From an uncultured Bacilli bacterium (GTDB lineage Bacteria; Bacillota_I; Bacilli_A; RF39; UBA660), in assembly GCA_947624535.1 (NCBI GenBank), contig CANQKU010000035.1, forward strand, positions 1 through 9,779: a stretch of DNA of 9,779 bases, read 5' to 3'. The notes beneath the pieces were generated by a model. It made no database searches. It saw nothing but the letters and a program-made list of their open reading frames with translations, and was not told where the DNA came from. The position numbers and the translations under genes are program-made. This document shows positions 1 to 5,562 of this stretch, in pieces. The first letter of the stretch is position 1, and every line of letters starts with the position of its first letter.

Positions 1-32
1 CCAGGGCTTTTGTCAAGAAAAACTTTATGCAC

Positions 33-61
33 AAAAGAAAAAAGAAGCTTATGCTTCCTTT
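33..61 (-). terminator. Rho-independent terminator overlapping the rpmF 3' end
   Basis: Read on the minus strand, positions 61-53 (AAAGGAAGC) pair with 48-40 (GCTTCTTTT) around a four-base loop (ATAA). This gives nine pairs with one G-U, followed by a T-rich run down to about 33 with single C interruptions. The left arm and loop are the last codons and stop of rpmF, so the hairpin is partly coding. It would end the three-gene operon. The stem is short and mostly A-T, so efficiency is uncertain. Positions 1-32 show no gene. Confidence 0.65.
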
Positions 62-255
62 GTTTCTACTACAGTTTGTTTTTTGTAACTTCCACATTTT
101 TTACAAACTCTATGTGGCTTAATCATTTCACCACATGTTGGGCATTTCGTTAATGTTGGTGCACAAATTGCTTTATGTGCTTGTCTTGTTCTCTTTCTTG
201 TTTTAGAAACCTTACGAAATGGTACTGCAAACATTTGAATATCTAATTTTAACAT
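49..255 (-). CDS. rpmF: Large-subunit ribosomal protein L32 (bL32), zinc-ribbon form, with an N-terminal extension
   Basis: This is a 68-residue L32, a structural protein of the 50S subunit. The family core is clear: AVPFRKVSKTRKRTRQAH from residue 10, then a zinc ribbon with two CxxC pairs (CPTC and CKKC, residues 39-42 and 53-56). L32 normally starts as M-AVPFRK. Here the frame begins MLKLDIQMF before AVPFRK. The start at 255 is chosen because an ideal AGGAG lies seven bases upstream of it. The inner ATG (residue 8, MFAVPF) has no ribosome binding site, and the TTG at 276 lies upstream of that AGGAG. The extension resembles the Prp-cleaved leader of Firmicute L27 (LxLQFF|A), and removal after F9 would leave the normal L32 N-terminus. 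The gene lies four bases after the yceD stop, the usual yceD-rpmF pairing. Identity is certain; processing is inferred. Confidence 0.97.
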   Translation of the reverse strand: MLKLDIQMFAVPFRKVSKTRKRTRQAHKAICAPTLTKCPTCGEMIKPHRVCKKCGSYKKQTVVETKEA

Positions 256-259
256 TTTT

Positions 260-715
260 TCACTCCTTTTTATCAAAGTTTTTTAATAAATCCTGGAAGG
301 GATTATTAGCGTAAGCATGTTCTTCTTCACTCACAACTTTCCATCCATCCCCATGAAATTTACTGAGATCTTCAACCTTAGTAAATTTTAAGGGAATCTC
401 CAGTACAATATTTTCCCACAAAAATTCAAATAAATCAAGTTTATTTTCCTCATTTTTTGAAGTTTCTTCCAAAATATCATCATATTCTATTAAAAATGGG
501 TATTCTACTTCCTCATTTGAAATAGCATCTAACAATATCATAGTACCACTAATTTTAGCTATGGCATGAACTTCTCCTACTTGATTATTACTAAATTTTC
601 CTTCAATATGTAACTTCTTTATATCTTTTACTTCACTATTTTGATAATATTCTTTTGGAATAATAATATCTTGATTAATTTCATATTCACTATTTAAATT
701 AAAGTCAATAGTCAT
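260..715 (-). CDS. yceD: YceD/DUF177 family protein, large-subunit (23S rRNA) biogenesis factor
   Basis: This 151-residue protein belongs to the DUF177 (YceD, B. subtilis YlbN) family, whose genes almost always sit directly upstream of rpmF, as here. Family hallmarks are a mid-protein beta segment (KISGTMILLDAISNEEVEYPF), the acidic stretch with DLFEFLWENIVLEIPLKF, GDGWKVVSEEE, and the C-terminal NPFQDLLKNF. In E. coli and plants the family is tied to 23S rRNA accumulation; the exact molecular role is not settled. The cysteines present in E. coli YceD are absent; this protein has none. The ATG at 715 has AAAGGAG six bases upstream. It lies 11 bases after the preceding gene and four before rpmF, so a shared transcript is likely. 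The function assignment is by family and context, not by catalytic motif. Confidence 0.88.
   Translation of the reverse strand: MTIDFNLNSEYEINQDIIIPKEYYQNSEVKDIKKLHIEGKFSNNQVGEVHAIAKISGTMILLDAISNEEVEYPFLIEYDDILEETSKNEENKLDLFEFLWENIVLEIPLKFTKVEDLSKFHGDGWKVVSEEEHAYANNPFQDLLKNFDKKE
262..270 (-). promoter_or_regulatory. rpmF ribosome binding site, embedded in the yceD stop region
   Basis: The minus strand reads AAAAGGAGT, then GAAAAA, then ATG. AGGAG sits at 267-263, seven bases from the ATG at 255. The site is formed by the last Lys-Glu codons and the TGA stop of yceD, so rpmF translation is probably coupled to yceD. It settles the rpmF start as the one that includes the MLKLDIQMF extension. 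Confidence 0.85.
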
Positions 716-726
716 TACTTTCTCCT

Positions 727-1305
727 TTATTTTTTAATAAATACTTTGTCTTTTTCTCTTTTATATTCATACATTAAAGAAAATTCTTTAGCTAAAACTG
801 CATCATCAATATCACTATTTTTTTCTATTATCTCTTGGTATATTTCATCAGCACTAGCTTTTGATATACAAATATTAGCTCCTTCCATATCAGATAAGTA
901 AATACCCTTTGGTACACCATAAATACCATGATTTTCATTATTTTTTAAAATTCTTTTCATATTTTGTTCTTTTTCATCAAGCATTCCATCATCTATATTT
1001 CTAACACTACTATCTAGACCACATTTAACACAATATGGATACTTATTATAATCTCCCTCACCTTTCATAAAACTATTAGCTTCTCTTAATATATATAAGT
1101 GATTACATTCATCCATCTTCTTTGTATCAATCATCTTATTAATAATATTTAAAAGATCTTCATTTTCTTTTCTTTTACCAATTAAACTAATATAGTCTTT
1201 AACACTATCCTCTTGTTCTAATTGACTAATTTTTTGTTCATTTTCACTTATTATTTTCTCTAGTCTTATTTTATCTTGTTCTAAGTTTTTAATATCTTTA
1301 GACAT
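727..1305 (-). CDS. Hypothetical coiled-coil protein with a possible Cys/His metal site
   Basis: I do not recognise this 192-residue protein. Residues 1-62 are a charged, heptad-like helix (MSKDIKNLEQDKIRLEKI onward), probably a coiled coil. Residues 67-96 contain CxH (C67, H69) and, 23 residues on, CVKCG (C92, C95), a spacing that could form a zinc ribbon. The rest is mixed, with an acidic helix near the C-terminus and a basic tail. There is no signal peptide or membrane segment, so it is probably cytoplasmic. The ATG at 1305 has AGGAG eight bases upstream and a good promoter just behind it. It is the first gene of a unit continuing into yceD and rpmF (11-base gap), which hints at a link to ribosomes or translation, but that is context only. 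A metal- or RNA-binding role is a guess. Confidence 0.8.
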   Translation of the reverse strand: MSKDIKNLEQDKIRLEKIISENEQKISQLEQEDSVKDYISLIGKRKENEDLLNIINKMIDTKKMDECNHLYILREANSFMKGEGDYNKYPYCVKCGLDSSVRNIDDGMLDEKEQNMKRILKNNENHGIYGVPKGIYLSDMEGANICISKASADEIYQEIIEKNSDIDDAVLAKEFSLMYEYKREKDKVFIKK

Positions 1306-1328
1306 ACTAATTTCTCCTTTTTGTCTAT

Positions 1329-1357
1329 ATTATAGCACCTTATTTTTATTTTGTCTT
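1329..1357 (-). promoter_or_regulatory. Sigma-A-type promoter of the hypothetical-yceD-rpmF operon
   Basis: On the minus strand, AAGACA (1357-1352) is followed by a 17-base spacer and TGC-TATAAT (-10 at 1334-1329). The -10 is perfect and has an extended TG. The -35 matches TTGACA at four of six positions. Transcription would start about 20 bases before the ATG at 1305. Its -35 overlaps the region used by the divergent tmcAL promoter. Confidence 0.75.
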
Positions 1358-1384
1358 TATTTTATCTATTAATTATGTTAAAAT
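1351..1384 (+). promoter_or_regulatory. Probable tmcAL-gmk promoter region
   Basis: Two overlapping readings are possible. One is TTGTCT (1351-1356), 17 bases, TATGTT (1374-1379). The other is an extended -10 TGT-TAAAAT (1376-1384) with a weak -35. Neither is strong, but this is the only stretch upstream of tmcAL that could serve. It overlaps the -35 of the minus-strand promoter, so the two divergent units may compete for RNA polymerase. Confidence 0.4.
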
Positions 1385-1411
1385 TATAACTACTAAAAAG
1401 AGGTGATGATA

Positions 1412-2551
1412 ATGGCTGTTGGTGTTATTGCAGAATATAATCCTTTTCATAATGGACATTTACTACATTTATCTGAAATTAAAAAATTGTTTCCAGGCCA
1501 AGAAATTATCTTAGTTTTAAGTGGTAATTTTACTCAACGAGGAGAAGTATCTATTATTAATAAATTTAAAAAATGTGAGATTGCTATTAAAGCTGGGGTT
1601 GATTTAGTAGTAGAACTTCCCTTTGTTTTTGCTACTCAGTCTGCTGATTTTTTTAGTTATGGTGCAGTTACGATATTAGAAAAATTACATGTTGATTATC
1701 TCATTTTTGGAAGTGAAGCTAATTGTATTGATGATTTAATTGCTATTGCAAAATGTCAAATTAATAATCCAGAGTTTGATAAGTTAGTAAAAATATATTC
1801 TAAGTTAGGTGAAAATTTTCCAACTGCATTATCAAAAGCTGTCTATGACTTAACTAAGAAAAATATCAAGGCTCCTAATGATTTATTAGGTATAAGTTAT
1901 GTAAAAACTATTTTACAAAATAATTATAAAATAAAACCTATTTGTATAAAAAGAATAGATAACTATCATAGTGATGAGATATCAGAAGTTTGTAGTGCAA
2001 CAGCTATTCGTAAAGCCTTAAAACAAAATATTAATGTTAGTAAAGCTGTTCCAAACTTTGTCCTTCCCTATTTAGAAAATCTTCATTATTTAAATGATTA
2101 TTTCCCTCTTTTAAAATATAAAATTATTACTGATGAAGATTTAGAAAGTTACCAAGGTGTTGATGAAGGTATGGATAAAAAGTTAAAACAAGTGATAAAA
2201 CAAAGTAATAATTATGAAGAGTTAATTATGAAAATAAAGTCTAAAAGATATACTTATAATAGAATATCTAGAATGCTTTTACATATTTTAGTTGGATTTA
2301 CTAAAAGAGAAGCTAGTCAAAGTAAAAATATAGAATATATTCGTATTTTAGGTTTTAATGAAAATGGTAGAAGTTATTTAAATAAATATAAAAAGAAAAT
2401 AGATGTTAAAATATTAAGTAAGTTTATTAAGGATTTTTCTTCTATTTTAGATTTTGAGGTTAAAACAACTCAAATATATTGTCTATATAAGGAAAATAAT
2501 ATAGTTGATGAGGAATTTAAAAATCATTTAGGAAAGAAGGAATTTATGTGA
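1412..2551 (+). CDS. tmcAL: tRNA(Met) cytidine acetate ligase (TmcAL, YlbM family)
   Basis: This 379-residue protein matches B. subtilis YlbM/TmcAL, which uses ATP and acetate to make N4-acetylcytidine at the wobble base C34 of elongator tRNA(Met). Visible motifs are the nucleotidyltransferase start AVGVIAEYNPFHNGH (HNGH at 13-16), SGNFTQRGE (37-45), GVDLVVELP (62-70), FGSE (99-102), PNDLLGISYVK (156-166) and the late SATAIRKAL (196-204). It is somewhat shorter than the roughly 415-residue B. subtilis protein, mainly in the divergent C-terminal half. The ATG at 1412 is preferred because AGAGGTG lies six to seven bases upstream and the family begins M-(K)AVG; the GTG and ATG codons at 1403 and 1406 overlap that site. 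It is divergent to the yceD-rpmF unit, as ylbM is in B. subtilis, and overlaps gmk by four bases. Confidence 0.95.
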   Translation: MAVGVIAEYNPFHNGHLLHLSEIKKLFPGQEIILVLSGNFTQRGEVSIINKFKKCEIAIKAGVDLVVELPFVFATQSADFFSYGAVTILEKLHVDYLIFGSEANCIDDLIAIAKCQINNPEFDKLVKIYSKLGENFPTALSKAVYDLTKKNIKAPNDLLGISYVKTILQNNYKIKPICIKRIDNYHSDEISEVCSATAIRKALKQNINVSKAVPNFVLPYLENLHYLNDYFPLLKYKIITDEDLESYQGVDEGMDKKLKQVIKQSNNYEELIMKIKSKRYTYNRISRMLLHILVGFTKREASQSKNIEYIRILGFNENGRSYLNKYKKKIDVKILSKFIKDFSSILDFEVKTTQIYCLYKENNIVDEEFKNHLGKKEFM

Positions 2552-3195
2552 TTAAGGAGCGAAAAAGAGGAAATTTATATGTTATATCTGGCCCATCTGG
2601 GTGTGGTAAAAATTCTATTATTCAAGAGTTATTAAAAAGACAAAGTAATCTTTGGTTATCTATTTCATGTACTAGTAGAGAAAAAAGATTAAATGAAGTA
2701 AATGGAAAAGATTATTATTTTTTAAGTAAGGATGAGTTTGAAAGAAAGATTAAGAATAATGAATTTTTAGAGTATGCTCTATATGCTGATAATTATTATG
2801 GAACACCAAAAGAGATTATTGAAAAGCATTTAGATGCTGGAGAAGATGTTATTTTAGAAATTGAGATTATGGGGGCTTTAAAGATTAAAAAAATTCTTCC
2901 TGAAACTTTATTTATATTTATTTTACCTCCTAGTATGAAGGAATTAAGGAAACGTTTAGAAGGAAGAGGTAGCGAGTCTAAATCTACAATTGATAAGAGG
3001 TTTAGAAAAGCTTATGAAGAAATTAATTCTATTAATGATTATAACTATGTTGTAGTTAATGATGAAATTAGTAATGCTGTCGAAAAAATTTGTGCTATTT
3101 TAATTTCTGAAAAATGTCGTGTTGATAGAATTGAGTCTTTAGATATAGATAATGTTGAAGAAGAAATTCATGAAACATTAATAAATAAAAATTAA
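2548..3195 (+). CDS. gmk: Guanylate kinase
   Basis: This 215-residue enzyme phosphorylates GMP to GDP with ATP in cytoplasmic purine metabolism. The fold's motifs occur in order: P-loop SGPSGCGKNS (14-23), the GMP-binding stretch SCTSREKRLNEVNGKDYYF (40-58), NNEFLEYA (70-77), NYYGTP (82-87), LEIEIMGALKIKK (103-115), FIFILPPS (122-129) and the lid RLEGRGSES (136-144). Several positions differ from the common form: Asn follows the P-loop Lys (usually Gly, Ser or Thr), LNE replaces PGE, and Met replaces Gln in the usual DxQGA. It is slightly longer than usual, with an acidic tail. The start is GTG at 2548, sharing GTGA with the tmcAL stop; GAAGGA lies about six bases upstream, so translation is probably coupled. 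The ATG two bases earlier belongs to the tmcAL frame. Confidence 0.95.
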   Translation: MIKERKRGNLYVISGPSGCGKNSIIQELLKRQSNLWLSISCTSREKRLNEVNGKDYYFLSKDEFERKIKNNEFLEYALYADNYYGTPKEIIEKHLDAGEDVILEIEIMGALKIKKILPETLFIFILPPSMKELRKRLEGRGSESKSTIDKRFRKAYEEINSINDYNYVVVNDEISNAVEKICAILISEKCRVDRIESLDIDNVEEEIHETLINKN

Positions 3196-3229
3196 AAAAG
3201 AATACTATTTACTTGGTATCCTTTTTTTT
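3194..3229. terminator. Two-way terminator between gmk and pyk
   Basis: The arms AAAAAAGAATAC (3194-3205) and GTATCC plus a run of T (3216-3229) enclose a ten-base loop. On the minus strand the stem is fully paired with one G-U (GGATAC with GTATTC) and flanked by A and T runs. On the plus strand the same place is an A-C mismatch. It should therefore work better for pyk than for gmk, but can serve both. It fills nearly all of the 35 bases between the two stop codons. Confidence 0.75.
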
Positions 3230-3230
3230 C

Positions 3231-4643
3231 TTAGTCAATTACTTCTACTTTCATTAAGTTTGTAGTTCTACTTTCATCGGTATTAGGAAATCCTCCAGTT
3301 AAAATTAATTTATCTCCTTTATTTAATGGCATAAATTCTTTTGCTTTGACAACGCTTAATTCTAATACTTCATCAGTTGAATTACAAACGTTTAAGTCTA
3401 CTGGATAAACTCCCCAATTTAGAGCTAGTCTACGACCTGTTTTTGGATCTGGACAAAGTGCTAAAATTGGTGCGGTTGGTTTTAAATTACTAATTATTCT
3501 AGCAGTTGTTCCACTAATTGTCGCCGCACAAATTAATTTAGCATTTAAACGGTTAGCACTTTCTACTACGTTTTCAGCAATTGCTTTTGGTACGTCATCT
3601 ATTAATTCATCGTTTGAAATATAGTTGAATTTAGCATATTTTTCAGCAACTTCACAAATAGATGCCATAGCTTTTACTGTTTCAATTGGATGTTTTCCAA
3701 TTGTTGTTTCACCACTTAACATAACAGCATCAGTTCCATCTAAAACAGCGTTGGCAATATCACTAGTTTCAGCTCTTTTAGGTCTACTATTTTCCATCAT
3801 TGTTTCAAGCATTTCTGTAGCTGTAATAACAACTTTTCCCATTTCACGACAAACCTTAATCATCATCTTTTGAGCATGTGGTACTTCTTCACTTGGAATT
3901 TCTGTACCCAAATCTCCTCTACCAATCATGATACCATCTGATACTTCTAAGATTTCTCTAATGTTATCAATTCCTAATTGACTTTCAATTTTACAAATAA
4001 TTTTTAAATCTTCACGATTATAACTTTTTGTAATTTCTTTAACTTCTAATACATCTTCTTTACAAGATACAAAAGAAATAGCTAAAAATTCTCCACCATG
4101 TTCACAAGCATACTTAATATCAGTTCTATCTAGATCACTAACATAAGGAATATTTAACTTAATACCTGGTACACTCATACTTTTTCTATTACCTAAAATT
4201 CCTCCGTTAATAATCTTACAAGTTACACCATCACTTTCTTTACTAATTACTTCTAATTTCATCTTAGCATTTTCAAGTAAAATAATGTTTCCCACATTTA
4301 AAGAGTCAATAGCTTCTTTATGATTAACAGTAAATCTTTCTTGATTACCAACAACATCATCTTTTACAATACGAATTGTCTTTCCAGGAACTAATTCAAC
4401 TTGATCATTTTCAAAAACTCCATTACGAAATTCTGGACCTTTTGTATCCCATAAAATTGCAATGGATTTTCCTGTTCTTTTTCTACATTCACGAACTGAC
4501 TCTACTGCTTTAATTTTTTCTTCTAATGTAGCATGTGAAAAATTAATTCTAGCAACATTCATTCCTGCTAAAATCATTTGCTCCATAACGTCTGCATCAT
4601 TACTAGCAGGTCCAATACTACAAACTATTTTTGTTTTTTTCAT
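3231..4643 (-). CDS. pyk: Pyruvate kinase
   Basis: This 470-residue enzyme converts phosphoenolpyruvate and ADP to pyruvate and ATP, the last step of glycolysis. Motifs are TKIVCSIGPAS (4-14), MNVARINFSH (28-37, substrate Arg32), DTKGPEFR (66-73), ICKIESQLG (216-224, catalytic Lys218), GRGDLGTEIP (241-250, metal-binding Asp), ITATEMLETM (273-282), RPKRAE (287-292) and AVMLSGET (306-313). SGTTARIISNLKP (377-389) is the allosteric effector loop. It is the compact form and lacks the extra C-terminal PEP-utilising domain of B. subtilis Pyk. Slight oddities are Glu for the usual Gln in ATQMLESM and WDTKGPEF for LDTKGPEI. The ATG at 4643 has GGAGGT seven bases upstream; a longer in-frame opening from a TTG at 4700 would place the start inside the promoter. 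It has its own promoter and terminator. Confidence 0.97.
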   Translation of the reverse strand: MKKTKIVCSIGPASNDADVMEQMILAGMNVARINFSHATLEEKIKAVESVRECRKRTGKSIAILWDTKGPEFRNGVFENDQVELVPGKTIRIVKDDVVGNQERFTVNHKEAIDSLNVGNIILLENAKMKLEVISKESDGVTCKIINGGILGNRKSMSVPGIKLNIPYVSDLDRTDIKYACEHGGEFLAISFVSCKEDVLEVKEITKSYNREDLKIICKIESQLGIDNIREILEVSDGIMIGRGDLGTEIPSEEVPHAQKMMIKVCREMGKVVITATEMLETMMENSRPKRAETSDIANAVLDGTDAVMLSGETTIGKHPIETVKAMASICEVAEKYAKFNYISNDELIDDVPKAIAENVVESANRLNAKLICAATISGTTARIISNLKPTAPILALCPDPKTGRRLALNWGVYPVDLNVCNSTDEVLELSVVKAKEFMPLNKGDKLILTGGFPNTDESRTTNLMKVEVID

Positions 4644-4671
4644 TTCACTTACCTCCAAAAAATACCATTTA

Positions 4672-4700
4672 ATATTAGCACAATAATTTCTAAAAATCAA
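4672..4700 (-). promoter_or_regulatory. pyk promoter
   Basis: On the minus strand TTGATT (4700-4695) is followed by 17 bases and an extended -10, TGC-TAATAT (-10 at 4677-4672). Each hexamer matches the consensus at four positions, and the TG helps. It lies in the 86-base gap between fpg and pyk and places the transcript start about 20-25 bases before the pyk ATG. I see no convincing terminator after fpg, so read-through from polA-fpg is also possible. Confidence 0.6.
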
Positions 4701-4729
4701 TTATATTTATCTTTTTTTTAACGGTTTTT

Positions 4730-5551
4730 CTACTTTTGACAACTACTACAGTAATAGGTTCCCCTACCATTTATTTTTATATTTTTAAGTTTTTTATGAC
4801 AAACTGGACATACTCCATCTTTTTTACCATGTACTAATAATTCATTTTGAAATAGTCCATGCACACCTTCGCTTGAAGTAAAACTTTTAATCGTAGTACC
4901 TCCTAATTCTATAGCTTTATTTAAAATAATATTAGTATTATCAATGAGTTTTCTACATTCTTTTTTAGTAATCTTATTAGATTTTCTAAGAGGTGAAATC
5001 CCACTTTTAAATAGAATTTCATCATCATAAATATTCCCAATACCTGCGATAATACTTTGATCTAATAAACTAGTTTTAATTGGAATTGATTTTTTTCTTA
5101 ATTCTTTATATAAATATTCTTCATCTAAATTTTTATCATTATATTCATATCCCATATCTTTTAAGGGAATTTCATTTAAATAATTATCTTTAGATAAGAG
5201 ATGCATTTTACCAAATTTTCTAACATCATGAAAACGCATTTGTATACCATCATCGAAAGTAAAGATAACATGTTCATGTTTTTCTATATTTTCATGAACT
5301 TTTCTAAAGAAGAATTTACCCTCCATTCGTAAATGAATAATTAAGACATTTTTACTTAGATGAATAACAATCCATTTTCCTCTACTATCAATATCTTCAA
5401 TTATTTGATTTTTAAGAAGTTTTTTAAATTCATCTACACTAGGAGATGCAATAATATTATCCCACAATACTTCTACATTTATAATTTTTTTACCAATAAT
5501 TTTCTTTTTTAATGATTTAACAACTGTTAAGACTTCAGGTTTTTCAGGCAT
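4730..5551 (-). CDS. fpg: Formamidopyrimidine-DNA glycosylase (8-oxoguanine repair)
   Basis: This 273-residue bifunctional glycosylase and AP lyase (Fpg/MutM) excises 8-oxoguanine and related oxidised purines in base excision repair. The catalytic N-terminus MPEKPEV is intact (Pro2 nucleophile, Glu3). Other family residues are Lys59 (SRGKW), LRMEGKF with Met76, DVRKFG with Arg111 and Phe113, AGIGNIYDDE with Asn173, and the C-terminal zinc finger C248-x2-C251...C268-x2-C271 with Arg263 in NGRGTYYC. The ATG at 5551 is required because processing exposes Pro2; the GTG three codons upstream overlaps the AGGAG site. It follows polA by 11 bases, and the site merges with the polA stop (TAGGAG), so the two are probably co-transcribed: Fpg makes the gap and PolA fills it. 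Confidence 0.96.
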   Translation of the reverse strand: MPEKPEVLTVVKSLKKKIIGKKIINVEVLWDNIIASPSVDEFKKLLKNQIIEDIDSRGKWIVIHLSKNVLIIHLRMEGKFFFRKVHENIEKHEHVIFTFDDGIQMRFHDVRKFGKMHLLSKDNYLNEIPLKDMGYEYNDKNLDEEYLYKELRKKSIPIKTSLLDQSIIAGIGNIYDDEILFKSGISPLRKSNKITKKECRKLIDNTNIILNKAIELGGTTIKSFTSSEGVHGLFQNELLVHGKKDGVCPVCHKKLKNIKINGRGTYYCSSCQK

Positions 5552-5562
5552 ATTTACCACTC

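Noticed and set aside
7..37. Inverted repeat CTTTTGT ... ACAAAAG near the left edge
   Set aside because: Seven pairs around a 17-base loop in A/T-rich sequence, with no second element supporting a terminator or operator. It cannot be judged without the sequence to the left.
256..276. Longer rpmF start at a TTG (276), adding seven residues
   Set aside because: The ribosome binding site AGGAG lies inside that extension, and the TTG has none of its own. The ATG at 255 is the supported start.
3625..3873. Plus-strand open frame inside pyk
   Set aside because: Antisense shadow of a strongly conserved pyk segment, with no ribosome binding site or recognisable product. The same applies to the frames at 4462-4686 (pyk) and 8672-8869 (antisense to lexA).
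4644..4700. Longer pyk opening from a TTG at 4700
   Set aside because: It would begin within the pyk -35 element. The ATG at 4643 has GGAGGT at ideal spacing and matches the family N-terminus.
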